Shown: positions 17,002 through 26,931 of the stretch, piece after piece
Layout: each line of letters starts with the position of its first letter
How positions within the stretch are numbered: position 1 is the stretch's first letter
DNA from: Scytonematopsis contorta HA4267-MV1
Lineage (GTDB): Bacteria; Cyanobacteriota; Cyanobacteriia; Cyanobacteriales; Nostocaceae
DNA length: 64,000 nucleotides
Reading direction: 5' to 3'
NCBI GenBank assembly: GCA_019359035.1
Contig: JAHHIC010000067.1
Coordinates: forward strand, 1-64,000
The notes under the pieces: model-generated
What the model saw: the letters and a program-made list of their open reading frames with translations, nothing else
What the model was told of the DNA's origin: nothing
Database searches by the model: none
Made by a program: the position numbers and the translations under genes

Positions 17002-18468
17002 TTATGAATTTTCGAGAAAATTGTAATTTATCTCAAAAACTCCTTTGTTAAACAAAGTAGTGAGAAAATATAGTGTTTCAGCACGTGATATTCCTAGTGT
17101 TTGGGAAAAGGCAATAATTTGCCCCACTGGTTGATTTCCTTTGCATATGAAATCAGCCACATCTTGCAAGTAAGGCCTAACGTTAAAATTACGAGTCAAA
17201 TATCTGGCAGATAGTTTAAAACCGCTTGATATTCTTTCGTATACCATATCCGACCTGAAGCAAATAATATCATTATCCCTTAAGGATAAATCCATATGAT
17301 TTGCAATCATTTTTTCCAAAATATTTTTTAATTCTTTTATGTCACAAAAATTACCTTGCTCAAAAATTATATAACCATTAGGATACTCTTCATTTGCAGG
17401 ACAAGGGCTTATAAGTTTAACAGTTTTTTCAACCATGTTGAATAAAAATCCTGTTACACAAGCTATACTTTCTTGTAATGATGTGTCAGAAGTAGCTAAA
17501 ACATTGGATGTTTTTTGAGATTTTTCTCTTGCTCTACCAGCTTCTGCTTTACTTGATAAAGCACCAGGGTTTTGGAAAACTAAATCGACATGAGCTAGTT
17601 CTTCAACACTGAATTGCTCATGAATTTGATTCAATATTTTCAAAGACAGAATAGAAAAACGATTCCTTGTAAATCCTTTTTTCTCAGATAATTTCAATAA
17701 AGAGCGAACCCTTTGTGGTTGTTTCCAGGCTTGGGCTGTTGTTGTTTGTGGGAAGACCCCAAGTATTTCATGAAAATCAGTACAAAATTTTTCATAATCT
17801 GGATTATCAAGCGGGTCAGTTGCCCAATAACAAAAACCTTGACCAGCAGAAGCTCCGACTGTATCTTTGATTAACTTAAGCACATCTTGCCACAACTGTG
17901 CATTTTCTTTGTTGTATACAAAAATATCTTCTAGACGAGGTGCAGAAACTCCACAAAACCAACAACCTACTGAACATCCCTTGCTCAATTCAAAACATAC
18001 AGGAATATGGCCAATAGCATCATGATGTTGTGGATGAAATTGGCTGACAGTTCTAGCAATCTGTCGCTCTCTCCAGATTTCAAATTGGTCATTTTCTAGA
18101 GAAATATCGCGATAAAATGGTTTTGTTTTGTTTAAGTAAATATCTCTAAAATGCTTGTAGTAAACATATTCTGATGGTATTGTATCATTATCAAATTTGT
18201 CTGCGAAATCTTTGTCCCAAATTGGTCTTACCTCTTCAGGTTCTATTTCTAAATTATATAGCTCAATAACTTGAGTAGGATTGCTAGGTAACTGGTCTCT
18301 AAAATTTGAGTCTGCCATCCATCTTTCATAAAAGCGTTTGATTTTAAGTATTTTGAAATGAACATTTTTATCTAATTTTTCTTTAGTTTCTTCTATTGAT
18401 ATCTGCTGGTTGCTTTTATTATTTAAACTTATATCTTCTACTTTTGATAATTTAGTATTTACAGTCAT
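17002..18468 (-). CDS. PoyD-like radical SAM RiPP epimerase
   Basis: 488 residues. The radical SAM cluster motif is C165-x3-C169-x2-C172 (CSVGCWFC). The N-terminal part (FYERWMADSNFRDQL, then IWDKDFADKF) and the SIACVTGFLFNMVEKTVKLISPCPANE region match the PoyD/OspD/AvpD family, which turns L- into D-amino acids in proteusin cores by radical abstraction of the alpha hydrogen. These enzymes need a Cys to donate hydrogen back; C337 and C356 are candidates. It lies 139 bp after the proteusin precursor and directly before the HlyD gene on the same strand, so its substrate is very likely that precursor. Confidence 0.92.
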   Translation of the reverse strand: MTVNTKLSKVEDISLNNKSNQQISIEETKEKLDKNVHFKILKIKRFYERWMADSNFRDQLPSNPTQVIELYNLEIEPEEVRPIWDKDFADKFDNDTIPSEYVYYKHFRDIYLNKTKPFYRDISLENDQFEIWRERQIARTVSQFHPQHHDAIGHIPVCFELSKGCSVGCWFCGVSAPRLEDIFVYNKENAQLWQDVLKLIKDTVGASAGQGFCYWATDPLDNPDYEKFCTDFHEILGVFPQTTTAQAWKQPQRVRSLLKLSEKKGFTRNRFSILSLKILNQIHEQFSVEELAHVDLVFQNPGALSSKAEAGRAREKSQKTSNVLATSDTSLQESIACVTGFLFNMVEKTVKLISPCPANEEYPNGYIIFEQGNFCDIKELKNILEKMIANHMDLSLRDNDIICFRSDMVYERISSGFKLSARYLTRNFNVRPYLQDVADFICKGNQPVGQIIAFSQTLGISRAETLYFLTTLFNKGVFEINYNFLENS

Positions 18469-18607
18469 TATTTAACCTCCAATCATAAAGTGTAAAAGAA
18501 AAATTACACCACGAGATGTATCAGCAACGTAGTACTTTGACCCATGCGACACCACTCGTGGATGTTAATTAAAGTAACTGTGAGTTAAAGCGACAATCGC
18601 AGCCACC

Positions 18608-18955
18608 TTAGCAAGCACTTCCCCCTGAACCAGCTACCCAAGCACCTTCACCACTGCGAACAAAATACCAACCTCCTGCAATAGCTTCCAGAGCCTCTTC
18701 AGACAACTCTTCTGATTCATCACAACTAGGCTTAACTGGCAAAACCATGTAGTAATGTAATGGTGACTCTTCTAATATAGTCACTTGCATACCATCTGGT
18801 GCTTTGATTCCAGATTCTCTTTCAAAAACAGCTTTAGGATTGCTGAGCAATTCCTGCTTAAAATTCTCATCTTGCCAAGCTTTTATAATTATCTTAGTTT
18901 GAAAGTCTTCTCTCGTTCCTTCATTAGATGGTTGATTAGATGGTTGATTAGACAT
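18608..18955 (-). CDS. Proteusin (NHLP) precursor peptide
   Basis: 115 residues. The leader (about 1-95) has the nitrile hydratase alpha-like segment typical of NHLP precursors (IIIKAWQDENFKQELLSNPKAVFERESG, shown here only in part: KAWQDENFKQELLSNP and PLHYYMVLP). It ends EELSEEALEAIAGG. The core is WYFVRSGEGAWVAGSGGSAC. Its two hydrophobic patches could be epimerised by the downstream radical SAM enzyme. Its three Ser (6, 15, 18) and single terminal Cys (20) would allow one lanthionine if LanM accepts it. Export and cleavage would be by the NHLM ABC pair downstream. Confidence 0.93.
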   Translation of the reverse strand: MSNQPSNQPSNEGTREDFQTKIIIKAWQDENFKQELLSNPKAVFERESGIKAPDGMQVTILEESPLHYYMVLPVKPSCDESEELSEEALEAIAGGWYFVRSGEGAWVAGSGGSAC

Positions 18956-19119
18956 TTATGTTTACCTCGTTATTAGTTTTGGAGTGTCTATTGAGTATAT
19001 TAACAAGTAAAAGAAACCAAACAATGCATTTTTTTTCGATAAAAACTCGCTTTTTTATATTTATTTATTATGCCTAATTTAATCTGTAAATTTTAAATAC
19101 ATTTGCCCTAACTCACACT

Positions 19120-20220
19120 TTACATAGAGGGCTTAGTCAACCTTTCTTGCATCCAATCAAATTTTTTTCCAGCTAACGCCATCCTATCTAAAACATTTAA
19201 ATCCAATTCATCCTCATATTCAACCTTTTCATCCAAAGGCTGACCCTTACGGTAAACTCTCCTACCGTAACCAAGCTGACTGTAAATTCCTTGCAATCGA
19301 TTAGAAAGCAGAGTTGCGATCGCCCGATAAAACCGCGAAGCAAAACCCATATCCTGCTGTAATTTTGCAGCTAGTTGCGGTCGGGGAATAGATAACACCA
19401 AGGAATCTTCAACAGCCTTAACAGTCCCCAAGGGTAAATAACCGTCAATCAAGGATGTTTCTCCGATAATTTCACCTTTTGATATTCTCGCAATTTCTCT
19501 ACCAGGAATTTCAATTTCCTCTATCGCTGCAAAAACACGCGCCAAGGGATTGCCTTCAACCTCTGATACAAACAAAGACATTGTTCCACCTAAAAGAATA
19601 TACAGCCCATCCACCGCTCCTCCTTGATGGATAAGTACGTTGTGAGCAGCAATTTTTTGGGGAGTTCCCGCAGCCATGAGCCAGTCGATATCACTATCAT
19701 GTAGGTCTCCCAAAACACTTAGTACATCCCTAATTTGCTGACTTGGAGTGAAATTTCTCCGACCAAGTTGGTTGATAATGTTTTGTAGTCTGTCGGAAAA
19801 CAAGATAGCAACGGCTCGATAAAACCGCGCTGCAAAGCTGACATCTTGCTGTAACTTTTCAGCTAATTCCTGTTTGGGAATTGACATTACCAAAGATTTT
19901 TCTACAGCACTAACACTTGTAGTCTTTGTCAGATAATTGACAAAGGGGATTTCTCCTACTAGCTCACCACTTGATAATCTGGCAATTTCTAAACCTGAAT
20001 TTTCACTTTCTTCTATTGCAGCAAAAGCACGAGCCAAAGGGCTTTTATCAGCTTGGGATATACTAACTTTTAACATTCCATCTAGAAGGATATGTAGATA
20101 ATCGTCTGTTTTACCTTCTTGGATAAGCACAGTACCAGGATTTATTTCTTGACAACGACCTGTAGAATTTATCCACTTGATATCACTGTTACTTAATTCC
20201 TTCAGGAGAACTTCTGTCAT
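19120..20220 (-). CDS. Protein with two tandem cyclic-nucleotide-binding-like domains
   Basis: 366 residues. The ATG at 20220 has AGGA 8 nt upstream and is preferred over the ATG at 20229. Two repeats (about 1-160 and 170-325) each contain a cNMP-type beta-roll (LIQEGKTDDYLHILLDG, then VLIHQGGAVDGLYILLGG) and a shared tail (LQQDVSFAARFYRAVAILFSDRLQ / LQQDMGFASRFYRAIATLLSNRLQ). No helix-turn-helix is evident, so it is probably a ligand-sensing or regulatory partner rather than a Crp-type activator. It lies 164 bp upstream of the proteusin gene and 60 bp after the MinD-like gene. Confidence 0.8.
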   Translation of the reverse strand: MTEVLLKELSNSDIKWINSTGRCQEINPGTVLIQEGKTDDYLHILLDGMLKVSISQADKSPLARAFAAIEESENSGLEIARLSSGELVGEIPFVNYLTKTTSVSAVEKSLVMSIPKQELAEKLQQDVSFAARFYRAVAILFSDRLQNIINQLGRRNFTPSQQIRDVLSVLGDLHDSDIDWLMAAGTPQKIAAHNVLIHQGGAVDGLYILLGGTMSLFVSEVEGNPLARVFAAIEEIEIPGREIARISKGEIIGETSLIDGYLPLGTVKAVEDSLVLSIPRPQLAAKLQQDMGFASRFYRAIATLLSNRLQGIYSQLGYGRRVYRKGQPLDEKVEYEDELDLNVLDRMALAGKKFDWMQERLTKPSM

Positions 20221-20280
20221 AATTACCATCCTATATTTTGTTGAGATGACTTATGTTAAACATTAAATATCGGTCAAATA

Positions 20281-21054
20281 TCAAACTGCATTAACAATTT
20301 GCTCCGCAATTCCTGTAATAACATGATTTATAGGATGTTCGGGATAGAGCAGACAGAAAATCCCTTTGCTACCTAGTTGTACCATTTCTTCAGAAAGGGG
20401 TAAAATTCCTGCGACTGATGCTTGATAGGTAGTTTCCACCTGTTTTTGCAAATCGGCAAAATCAAAGGCTGGTAAAACTTTATTGACGACCAAAAACATT
20501 TTTGGAACCTTCAACTTACGAGCCACATCCACGGTGACGGCTGTTCCTTGAAAATCTTGACTGTCTGGACGCAGGATGACAACTAAAACATTAGAGATAC
20601 CAATGGAGAGTAAAGTTTCTTCATTCAAACCAGGGTGGGTGTCAATTAACAAATAGTCGAGATTCAAACAGCGACCAAGTTCTTGAAAACCATCATTCAA
20701 TCGCACTACGTCGTATCCTTCACGTAATATCCTGGCAATTTCAGCAGCTTTGATACTAGAGGGTATTAAGTAAAGTTTACCATTAATAGTATCAGTATCT
20801 TCTGTCATGAGAGTGTAGCTAACGTCATGGGCAGTGTCTTTGATATTACAGCGTCCCCATAAATAATCGTTGAGGGAATAGTTTATTTTTGCTTCGCTGA
20901 GACCAAAAAGAACATGAATACCGGGAGATTGGATATCAGTATCGATTATTGCTATCCGTTTCCCTTGACGCGCCATTGTAGCAGCTAGGTTGGCTATGAA
21001 GTTTGATTTTCCAGTGCCACCTCGGAAGGAGTGAACAGCTAGTACTTGTGTCAT
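20281..21054 (-). CDS. MinD/ParA-family deviant Walker ATPase
   Basis: 257 residues. The deviant Walker A region reads SFRGGTGKSN (residues 9-18), with Arg where the signature Lys usually stands. The switch regions DTDIQSPG and LIDTHPG are present. No amphipathic C-terminal membrane-targeting helix like that of MinD is obvious. Such ATPases position or gate protein complexes on membranes or DNA. It lies 36 bp after the permease-like gene, so it may work with that membrane protein or with the peptide export machinery. The exact role is not known. Confidence 0.85.
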   Translation of the reverse strand: MTQVLAVHSFRGGTGKSNFIANLAATMARQGKRIAIIDTDIQSPGIHVLFGLSEAKINYSLNDYLWGRCNIKDTAHDVSYTLMTEDTDTINGKLYLIPSSIKAAEIARILREGYDVVRLNDGFQELGRCLNLDYLLIDTHPGLNEETLLSIGISNVLVVILRPDSQDFQGTAVTVDVARKLKVPKMFLVVNKVLPAFDFADLQKQVETTYQASVAGILPLSEEMVQLGSKGIFCLLYPEHPINHVITGIAEQIVNAV

Positions 21055-21090
21055 GGATTACCTCGTATTTATTGCTTTGTTGATAGGGGG

Positions 21091-23748
21091 TTATTTGCTG
21101 AGTTCACAATGAATGGGAGAGTTGGGGAATATGAATTTTAAGAAACAGTTATCGCTTTCAATGGGTAGTAAAATTTTTCCATTAGATAATCTCAAATCAA
21201 ACTGCATTTTTTTGTTTCCATTCTCTACTTCTACAAGTACGGGCATTACTTTGGTGTCAAACTTGCTGTTGTTACCATGTGCCCATATTCTCAGTTCTTT
21301 TTCTCGCTTGCTCGCTAGGCGGAAGATAGCGTAATGCAATGACTCCAATGATGAAATCTCGATGCTAGAAGCTTGGTGATATTGTTCACATAAAGCATAT
21401 CCCAAACAGATTTCTGCTGTTTGCGACCGCCCGCTGGCTGTGATTTTGAAAATGGGATTTTTGTCTTGCTGCTGTTCTGTTCGCAATTCTACCACCACAC
21501 GGGAAGCAAAGGCTCCATAGCGCTTCATGAAAAAGGTTGCTCCTAGAGAAAGTAAAGCAACACACAAAGCACTGCAACGCGCCATCGGATTTGACCAGAT
21601 GAACAAGCCGTGGATAAATAAAATACTTAAAAATATAGTATATATGCTTGCGAGCAAAACAGGGTGGTTAAGCAACGGGAAAACAACTCCCGGTACTATT
21701 TCTCCCTTACGGCGACTGGAAACTAACAAAATAATCGGGAAAAATCCCCCCACAATACTGTTACCAATTACACCAGCAAATGCAAGTATGCCACTAAACG
21801 ATTGTGTCCCTGCAAAAAAAAGCCATTCAGTGAGCAAAAATACTAACAATAACGGACTGAAAGTTAGGAAAGAGTGACGTTTTTGTCGCAGGGTTGCCCA
21901 CAATTTTGCAATCCCAGTTATACCCAACCCTTGATTCTGACTCGGATTCTTAGCCTGGTCTGTATTTACCTTTAACTCTCCTTGATAGGTAAGAACCATT
22001 GAGGATATGACTTGCAAACAGACACTATCATGGTTTACTGACCTGATTTTTAGTACTAAGCGACCGTGACCTAGTTCTGGTATCTGCTCAATTAGTTCTT
22101 TAATATCCCAATGTTGATTAACCGTTATTTCTACATGGTGGATTTTACCCTCCAATTGGATATCTAGACGAAATTTTGGCTCCTGGTATAGAGAACTTCC
22201 CTGAAACCTCGTATCAATCTCTGATAGTCCTAAGTAAGTTAAACCAATACGGGGGATAGAATTAGGATTCCCGCGAGGCTGCAATATCAATGTCGAAGAA
22301 TTGCGTGGTAACACCAATAAAGTTTGAGGTTGAACTGGCAACCACTCTCGCGCTAAGTTCAGCAGGAGGCTAGAACTACGCAGCCAAGCCATTCCTAATA
22401 GTAGGATGACTAATACAGTTCCCAAAACAGTGACAGCAGAACCAACTTGCACCGCCAAAGGCTCTATAACAGTACCTGACTGTCCAACAAGCAAGTGGGG
22501 CGGAACAGCCCCGTTGACTGCTAACACCCAAACACAGAAAAGAACAGTTAAAAAAGCAGTTCCCGCCATACTACCCCAAATTAGTGATGAGGCGCTGGGG
22601 TCGCGAGGGAGTATCAGTTTTGCACACTCTCCGACATAAACATGTCCGAAGTAAAGCATGAGACTCACACCCAGAAATTGTTGTAGTATATGAGGTTGGA
22701 AAGTATTGCCCTGGAGAAAAGGTAAGTTTATATATAATAGATTCTCCAGTTGCAGGTGAGAAAATGCCAGTAGCGAAAGTATCAACAGCAAACTCACGTT
22801 AATTGCTGCCAAAAATACCATTAAGACAACAGTAAACTTAAGTGATTTTCTGGTTAGCAAGTATAATCCTGCACAAAAAAGCAATCCTGCCCATAGTGTG
22901 GCGTTAATGTGGGTAAAGTTTGCCATTGTAGTTGACAAACCGATGTAACAAGCCAAGGCTATCAGAAAAACACGGATACTAACAGCAATGGAAAGTATAA
23001 AAGAGCCTACATTACCTAAGTAATTGGATACTAATTGCTTGATAAAAGAATTACCATAACGAAAATCGCCACTACGTCCAACAGCCTCTGCCATACAAAC
23101 CATAGTCAGGATATTGATGGTGCCGATAATGACTAAAAAAACTACTGTCGCTAAAGGACCGATGTTAGCAACCGCAATAGGTAAGGCTAAAAAGGCTTGG
23201 GGAAGACCTAGGGCAACTGTAATTATAGAAGCCAGCCAGAATGGTGGTAGAGACTCTAGTTTTTGAGCAATAGCTGCAACAATCCACCGCAGTTGTTCAA
23301 TTAAAGATAATTTAGATGCAAATATTTTGACTAGTTGCGTCCTGTAAAGACGGGAGTAAGCTACTTGAACAGCCTTGTCATCCAAACCCAAAGCAGCGCG
23401 GATATTTGGTACAACCTCGTAGGTGAAGGTATATTTTTGTTTGAGAGCGTGAGCAATAGCGGCTTTCAATCTGGGATTTGCAGGGACAAGAGAAGCCCAA
23501 GATGGAGCGTGATGTTCTAAATGTTGGATGCTGGGGTGGAGCGGTGGTGCATTTCCCAAAGCAAAAGCTTCTAAAAAAGCTATATCCCGCTCGAAAGCAG
23601 TTTGTTCTGTAAGAGAAAATTCCACCTGCGAACGTGCTACTATCTGGGCTGTTCGACTCTCTATCAAAAACAGTAATGTCGAAGCTCTTCTGGCGGGTAA
23701 ACCAAGAAGTACCTCCTCCCGCGATATCAGTTCATCCTCAAATGACAT
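21091..23748 (-). CDS. Large polytopic membrane protein with amino-acid-permease-like core
   Basis: 885 residues. A soluble N-terminus (about 1-165) is followed by about 10-11 transmembrane helices (170-470) with APC-permease character (ALGLPQAFLALPIAVANIG). Then come a soluble beta-rich insert (about 500-620), three or four further helices (630-760) and a soluble C-terminus. This composite architecture is far longer than ordinary amino-acid permeases. No substrate can be inferred. It is part of a minus-strand run with the cache sensor 54 bp upstream and the MinD-like ATPase 36 bp downstream, which suggests one operon. Confidence 0.65.
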   Translation of the reverse strand: MSFEDELISREEVLLGLPARRASTLLFLIESRTAQIVARSQVEFSLTEQTAFERDIAFLEAFALGNAPPLHPSIQHLEHHAPSWASLVPANPRLKAAIAHALKQKYTFTYEVVPNIRAALGLDDKAVQVAYSRLYRTQLVKIFASKLSLIEQLRWIVAAIAQKLESLPPFWLASIITVALGLPQAFLALPIAVANIGPLATVVFLVIIGTINILTMVCMAEAVGRSGDFRYGNSFIKQLVSNYLGNVGSFILSIAVSIRVFLIALACYIGLSTTMANFTHINATLWAGLLFCAGLYLLTRKSLKFTVVLMVFLAAINVSLLLILSLLAFSHLQLENLLYINLPFLQGNTFQPHILQQFLGVSLMLYFGHVYVGECAKLILPRDPSASSLIWGSMAGTAFLTVLFCVWVLAVNGAVPPHLLVGQSGTVIEPLAVQVGSAVTVLGTVLVILLLGMAWLRSSSLLLNLAREWLPVQPQTLLVLPRNSSTLILQPRGNPNSIPRIGLTYLGLSEIDTRFQGSSLYQEPKFRLDIQLEGKIHHVEITVNQHWDIKELIEQIPELGHGRLVLKIRSVNHDSVCLQVISSMVLTYQGELKVNTDQAKNPSQNQGLGITGIAKLWATLRQKRHSFLTFSPLLLVFLLTEWLFFAGTQSFSGILAFAGVIGNSIVGGFFPIILLVSSRRKGEIVPGVVFPLLNHPVLLASIYTIFLSILFIHGLFIWSNPMARCSALCVALLSLGATFFMKRYGAFASRVVVELRTEQQQDKNPIFKITASGRSQTAEICLGYALCEQYHQASSIEISSLESLHYAIFRLASKREKELRIWAHGNNSKFDTKVMPVLVEVENGNKKMQFDLRLSNGKILLPIESDNCFLKFIFPNSPIHCELSK

Positions 23749-23802
23749 AAATATAATTTTATTTGATAGTATTTATTTGAAATATTTGAAAATATTAATT
23801 GA

Positions 23803-25137
23803 TTACTTACTTAGCGTTCGCTCCTTCAGAGATTGCACTTTGGTATGCAATCGCTCAAAATACTCTGTTTCCGTCTGCTCTGTGCTTAGTGTTTGCTGTT
23901 TGAGCTTCTGGATTTTTTGCTGCAACTGTCTAAAATGTTCGTTTTCAGTAATTTCCGCAACTTCAGTGACTCTTTTTGTTTCATCAATTTCAATCTTTAA
24001 GTTAATTACCTGTTGCTTTAATTTTTGCTCTCTTGCCTTCACCTCAACAGCCATGTGCTGAAAAACCCGCACCAACTGTCCAACATCATCTTGAGTGCGA
24101 GACACATCAGTCAATGTTTCTGGATTGAAATTATCTTCTTCCAGTGCTTGGGCTGCGGCTGTCAGCTTGCGAATTGGTCGAGAAATACTCCGTGCTAATA
24201 ACAAAGCTACAACTGCCGTAATTCCACTTACAACTATTACGCTACTTCCATGTTGCCAAACTAACCGAACAAAAGGAGCGGCAAACTCCGCGTTAGGTTT
24301 GCTAACTCCCAATACCCAAGGTTGGACTTCCAAAGGTGCAAAGCCAACTATGCGATACATCTGTTCGCCTTGAAAGCGATAGCTGATATGACCTGCTTCT
24401 TTTGCTCCCACCATTACAGGCAAAGGAACAAGTTTGTGGTAAAGGAGGGACTCGTTGGGATGGCTAATAACTATCCCCTGTTGGTCAATCAGGAAAGCAT
24501 AGCTATGGAAATCCACTTGCAATGCATTAACAATCCTCCAAATATCTTCTCCTTTGATTTTGAGTACCGATACTCCCACAATCTTACCCTTGTCAGACCG
24601 AACCGGATGAGAGAGAAAAAGCCCGGGTCGTTTAGTAGTTTGACCCACCAAAAGACTAGATACGTGAGCTTTTCCCTGGATGCTTTTGCGAAAGTATTCG
24701 CGAAAGGCGTAATTTTGACCAACGAATTTGGAATCTGTGGAAGCAATACATTTACCTTCTGCATCTATCAAAAACACAGCATCGAAGTCTGGATTAGACT
24801 GGAAGACGTTTTCTAAATGGCGTTGCAAGTCGGAACGGAAAGCTTCGCGCTCGAGAGTCTTGGTTGCAGTCAGAAAATCCACTACATTGCGGTCGCTACT
24901 TACTTGGATTATCAACCTTTGAGTATCGATAATCAGTTGGTCAAGCCGACTGGCAGTACTGGTGGCTAACAATTCTAGCTTGCGATATTCGCCAGCTTTC
25001 AGACTTTCCAAGCTCTGTCGCAGGTTGTAACAGGCAGTGAAGCTCATGGGTATGATTGCAACTGCAAACAATGCTGCCGAAAGTTTGGCTGCAATCGACC
25101 AAGCAGGTGGATAAAGTAACCGATGTAAAGTCTTCAT
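23803..25137 (-). CDS. Cache-HAMP membrane sensor lacking an output domain
   Basis: 444 residues. A first membrane segment lies at about 15-35. A double-cache extracytoplasmic region (about 40-275) includes DAVFLIDAEGKCIASTD and YAFLIDQQGIVISHP. A second membrane segment (VVSGITAVVALLLARSI) and a HAMP domain follow. The C-terminus is a long coiled coil (about 360-440, Gln/Lys/Glu-rich). No kinase, GGDEF or methyl-accepting signature is seen, so the signal must pass to a separate partner. It is the first gene of the run leading to the cNMP-domain protein and the proteusin cluster. Confidence 0.85.
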   Translation of the reverse strand: MKTLHRLLYPPAWSIAAKLSAALFAVAIIPMSFTACYNLRQSLESLKAGEYRKLELLATSTASRLDQLIIDTQRLIIQVSSDRNVVDFLTATKTLEREAFRSDLQRHLENVFQSNPDFDAVFLIDAEGKCIASTDSKFVGQNYAFREYFRKSIQGKAHVSSLLVGQTTKRPGLFLSHPVRSDKGKIVGVSVLKIKGEDIWRIVNALQVDFHSYAFLIDQQGIVISHPNESLLYHKLVPLPVMVGAKEAGHISYRFQGEQMYRIVGFAPLEVQPWVLGVSKPNAEFAAPFVRLVWQHGSSVIVVSGITAVVALLLARSISRPIRKLTAAAQALEEDNFNPETLTDVSRTQDDVGQLVRVFQHMAVEVKAREQKLKQQVINLKIEIDETKRVTEVAEITENEHFRQLQQKIQKLKQQTLSTEQTETEYFERLHTKVQSLKERTLSK

Positions 25138-25199
25138 TCATTTAAAATATTACAGATTACAGAAAAATTCTTTACCTGCTATCAAGCTTCATTTGTAAC

Positions 25200-25290
25200 A
25201 ATACTGCTCGGTTAAGGAAATCACCTTGGGTTGAAACCCTTGATATTTCGTTCTGTGTCATACCACAAAAGGGCTTAACCGACTAGTATT
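25200..25290. repeat. Imperfect inverted-repeat element, 91 bp
   Basis: The left arm at 25200-25217 (AATACTGCTCGGTTAAGG) pairs with CTTAACCGACTAGTATT at 25274-25290 with two mismatches. An exact reverse complement of the left arm occurs at 37857-37874. This is a dispersed intergenic repeat in this genome. Confidence 0.7.
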
Positions 25291-25410
25291 ATTATCTGTA
25301 CTTATCTCTTTGATAAAAAGCTTTTGCTCTTTCAATAAACATAATATTGTTCTCCTATTGGTATCTAGCAGCTTAGGAAAAAGCAGTTCTAAGTACAATG
25401 CACAATTTTT

Positions 25411-26253
25411 TCAGGATACTCGCAATTTTTTCGTTTCTGTATCTATGGTGACTTCAGAGCGTTGCTTTTTTCTCCAGTTTTGGGGAGTAGTTCCGTGATG
25501 CTGGCGAAATTGGCGAAAAAAATGTCCCTCATGCTGATAACCAACCATCACAGCAATCTGATTCGCACTTTGGTTGGTTTCTAGCAGTAAAGTGCGTGCA
25601 GCTGTCATTCGGCGCTCAATAATCCAATGGTTGACTGTTTTTCCCGTCTGTCGTCGCACTAAGTCTGTTAGGTAGGCTGCGGAGTAACCAACCGCTTGAG
25701 CTACATTACAAAGGGTGATTGCTTGATGATAGTTATTATTAATAAACTCAAAGACTTGATTCAGTAGGGAATCGGAAGGAAATACAGATTTGTTATCTAC
25801 TGATTTTGAAGTTTGAGTAGAAGAAGCTGAGGGTGAGTGCTGAGATTTGAGAAGACTTGATTTTTCTAATTGAGTAGCATAGATGTGAAGATTTTTTAAA
25901 TCAGACATCTCGGAGAGTGTTATCTCTGGCTCAGAATGCTTGTTGAAATCATTACCCATTGTCAAATCTGTATCTTGGAACTTTTCCAATTGGCTTGTTT
26001 TGACATTAATAAAATGGAAGGGGATTTTAACTATAACAGAACCTTGATAAAGCATTCTAATGAAACCGCAATTATTAACTTCTGACATTTGAATCTCACA
26101 AGCTACATAATTATTCGCCAATAATTCTGCTACCTCTTGTGCAAGAACAAAATTAGTTTCTGTGTTGGGAGCCTTTAAAGCTGTTACTCCTAAGTATTTT
26201 AAGAGGATATAGCTCTCTTTACTCTCATTATCAACAATGAAAGTTTTTCTCAT
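25411..26253 (-). CDS. AraC-family transcriptional regulator
   Basis: 280 residues; AGGA lies 8-9 nt before the ATG. Residues about 165-262 are an AraC-type double helix-turn-helix (VGYSAAYLTDLVRRQTG ... VGYQHEGHFFRQFRQHHGTTPQNWR), close to the one at 3693-4322. The N-terminal half (MRKTFIVDNESKESYILL...) is of unknown fold and is likely the sensory part. A partial duplicate lies at 26932-27442. The position between the proteusin run and a mersacidin-type precursor makes it a candidate RiPP regulator. Confidence 0.88.
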   Translation of the reverse strand: MRKTFIVDNESKESYILLKYLGVTALKAPNTETNFVLAQEVAELLANNYVACEIQMSEVNNCGFIRMLYQGSVIVKIPFHFINVKTSQLEKFQDTDLTMGNDFNKHSEPEITLSEMSDLKNLHIYATQLEKSSLLKSQHSPSASSTQTSKSVDNKSVFPSDSLLNQVFEFINNNYHQAITLCNVAQAVGYSAAYLTDLVRRQTGKTVNHWIIERRMTAARTLLLETNQSANQIAVMVGYQHEGHFFRQFRQHHGTTPQNWRKKQRSEVTIDTETKKLRVS

Positions 26254-26931
26254 TAATTTTTTCCTGATATATTTTAGAGGTTATCGTTGAGAACATCAGA
26301 TGAAGAGTTGATATGAAGGATAAAAGGCAGATTACGTAAACAGCACATTAATAATGAGAAGAGGAATAAATAAGAATTGTCACTCAGGCAGTAGATTTTG
26401 TAGATGCGTCTGATGTTATTTTAGTCACACTATAAACAGATAAGTATTATTGATAATAATGGACTTATCTTTTTCTACATATTTCGGTCAAATCAATACA
26501 TAGCAACGTTTAGGGGGGACATATCGTCAGAGGTTAAACTCCAGTACAATTACTGTTTACTATTGACCTAAATATTTAAGAAATAACACTAAGTCCAATA
26601 TAAAGCAAAGTATAATTATTTTGTGAGAATTTAATCTTTGCTTAATATAAGCGCTAAACCTATAGCATAACGAACTAAGTAGCCATCATCAACTACCTAC
26701 ATCAAATGGATTAAAAGGTGTAGAGTGATACTAGAACATTTATAGTATCACCTCGCATGTGAGGAATATTTTTAAGCGAGCAACATTAATCTTGTGTTGA
26801 GTACCTCAATTCAATATTGTCTTTTTAGGATGTGAGCTTTGCCTTAATTTTGCTAGTACCTTTAAGGGTACTTCTGGAAAACCTTGTAGAGACCGTCAAT
26901 TTACGGTCTCTATATTCTTTTTCGGAGATGT
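26254..26931. other. AT-rich intergenic region
   Basis: No convincing coding frame. It contains the promoter region of the AraC gene and the GTAGAGACC-type hairpin at 26887-26912. The sequence TTTTTCGGAGATGTCT just after it also occurs, inverted, beside the palindrome at 10135. Confidence 0.5.
26887..26912. repeat. GTAGAGACC-type hairpin
   Basis: A 10-bp perfect inverted repeat TAGAGACCGT / ACGGTCTCTA with a 6-nt loop. It resembles the 28-bp palindromes at 10135 and 58545 and shares the neighbouring CGGAGATGTCT sequence with the former. Confidence 0.7.

Noticed and set aside
26254-26931. Possible hidden short precursor genes
   Set aside because: Scanned for Gly-Gly leader patterns (ELSxExL...GG) on both strands by eye and found none.
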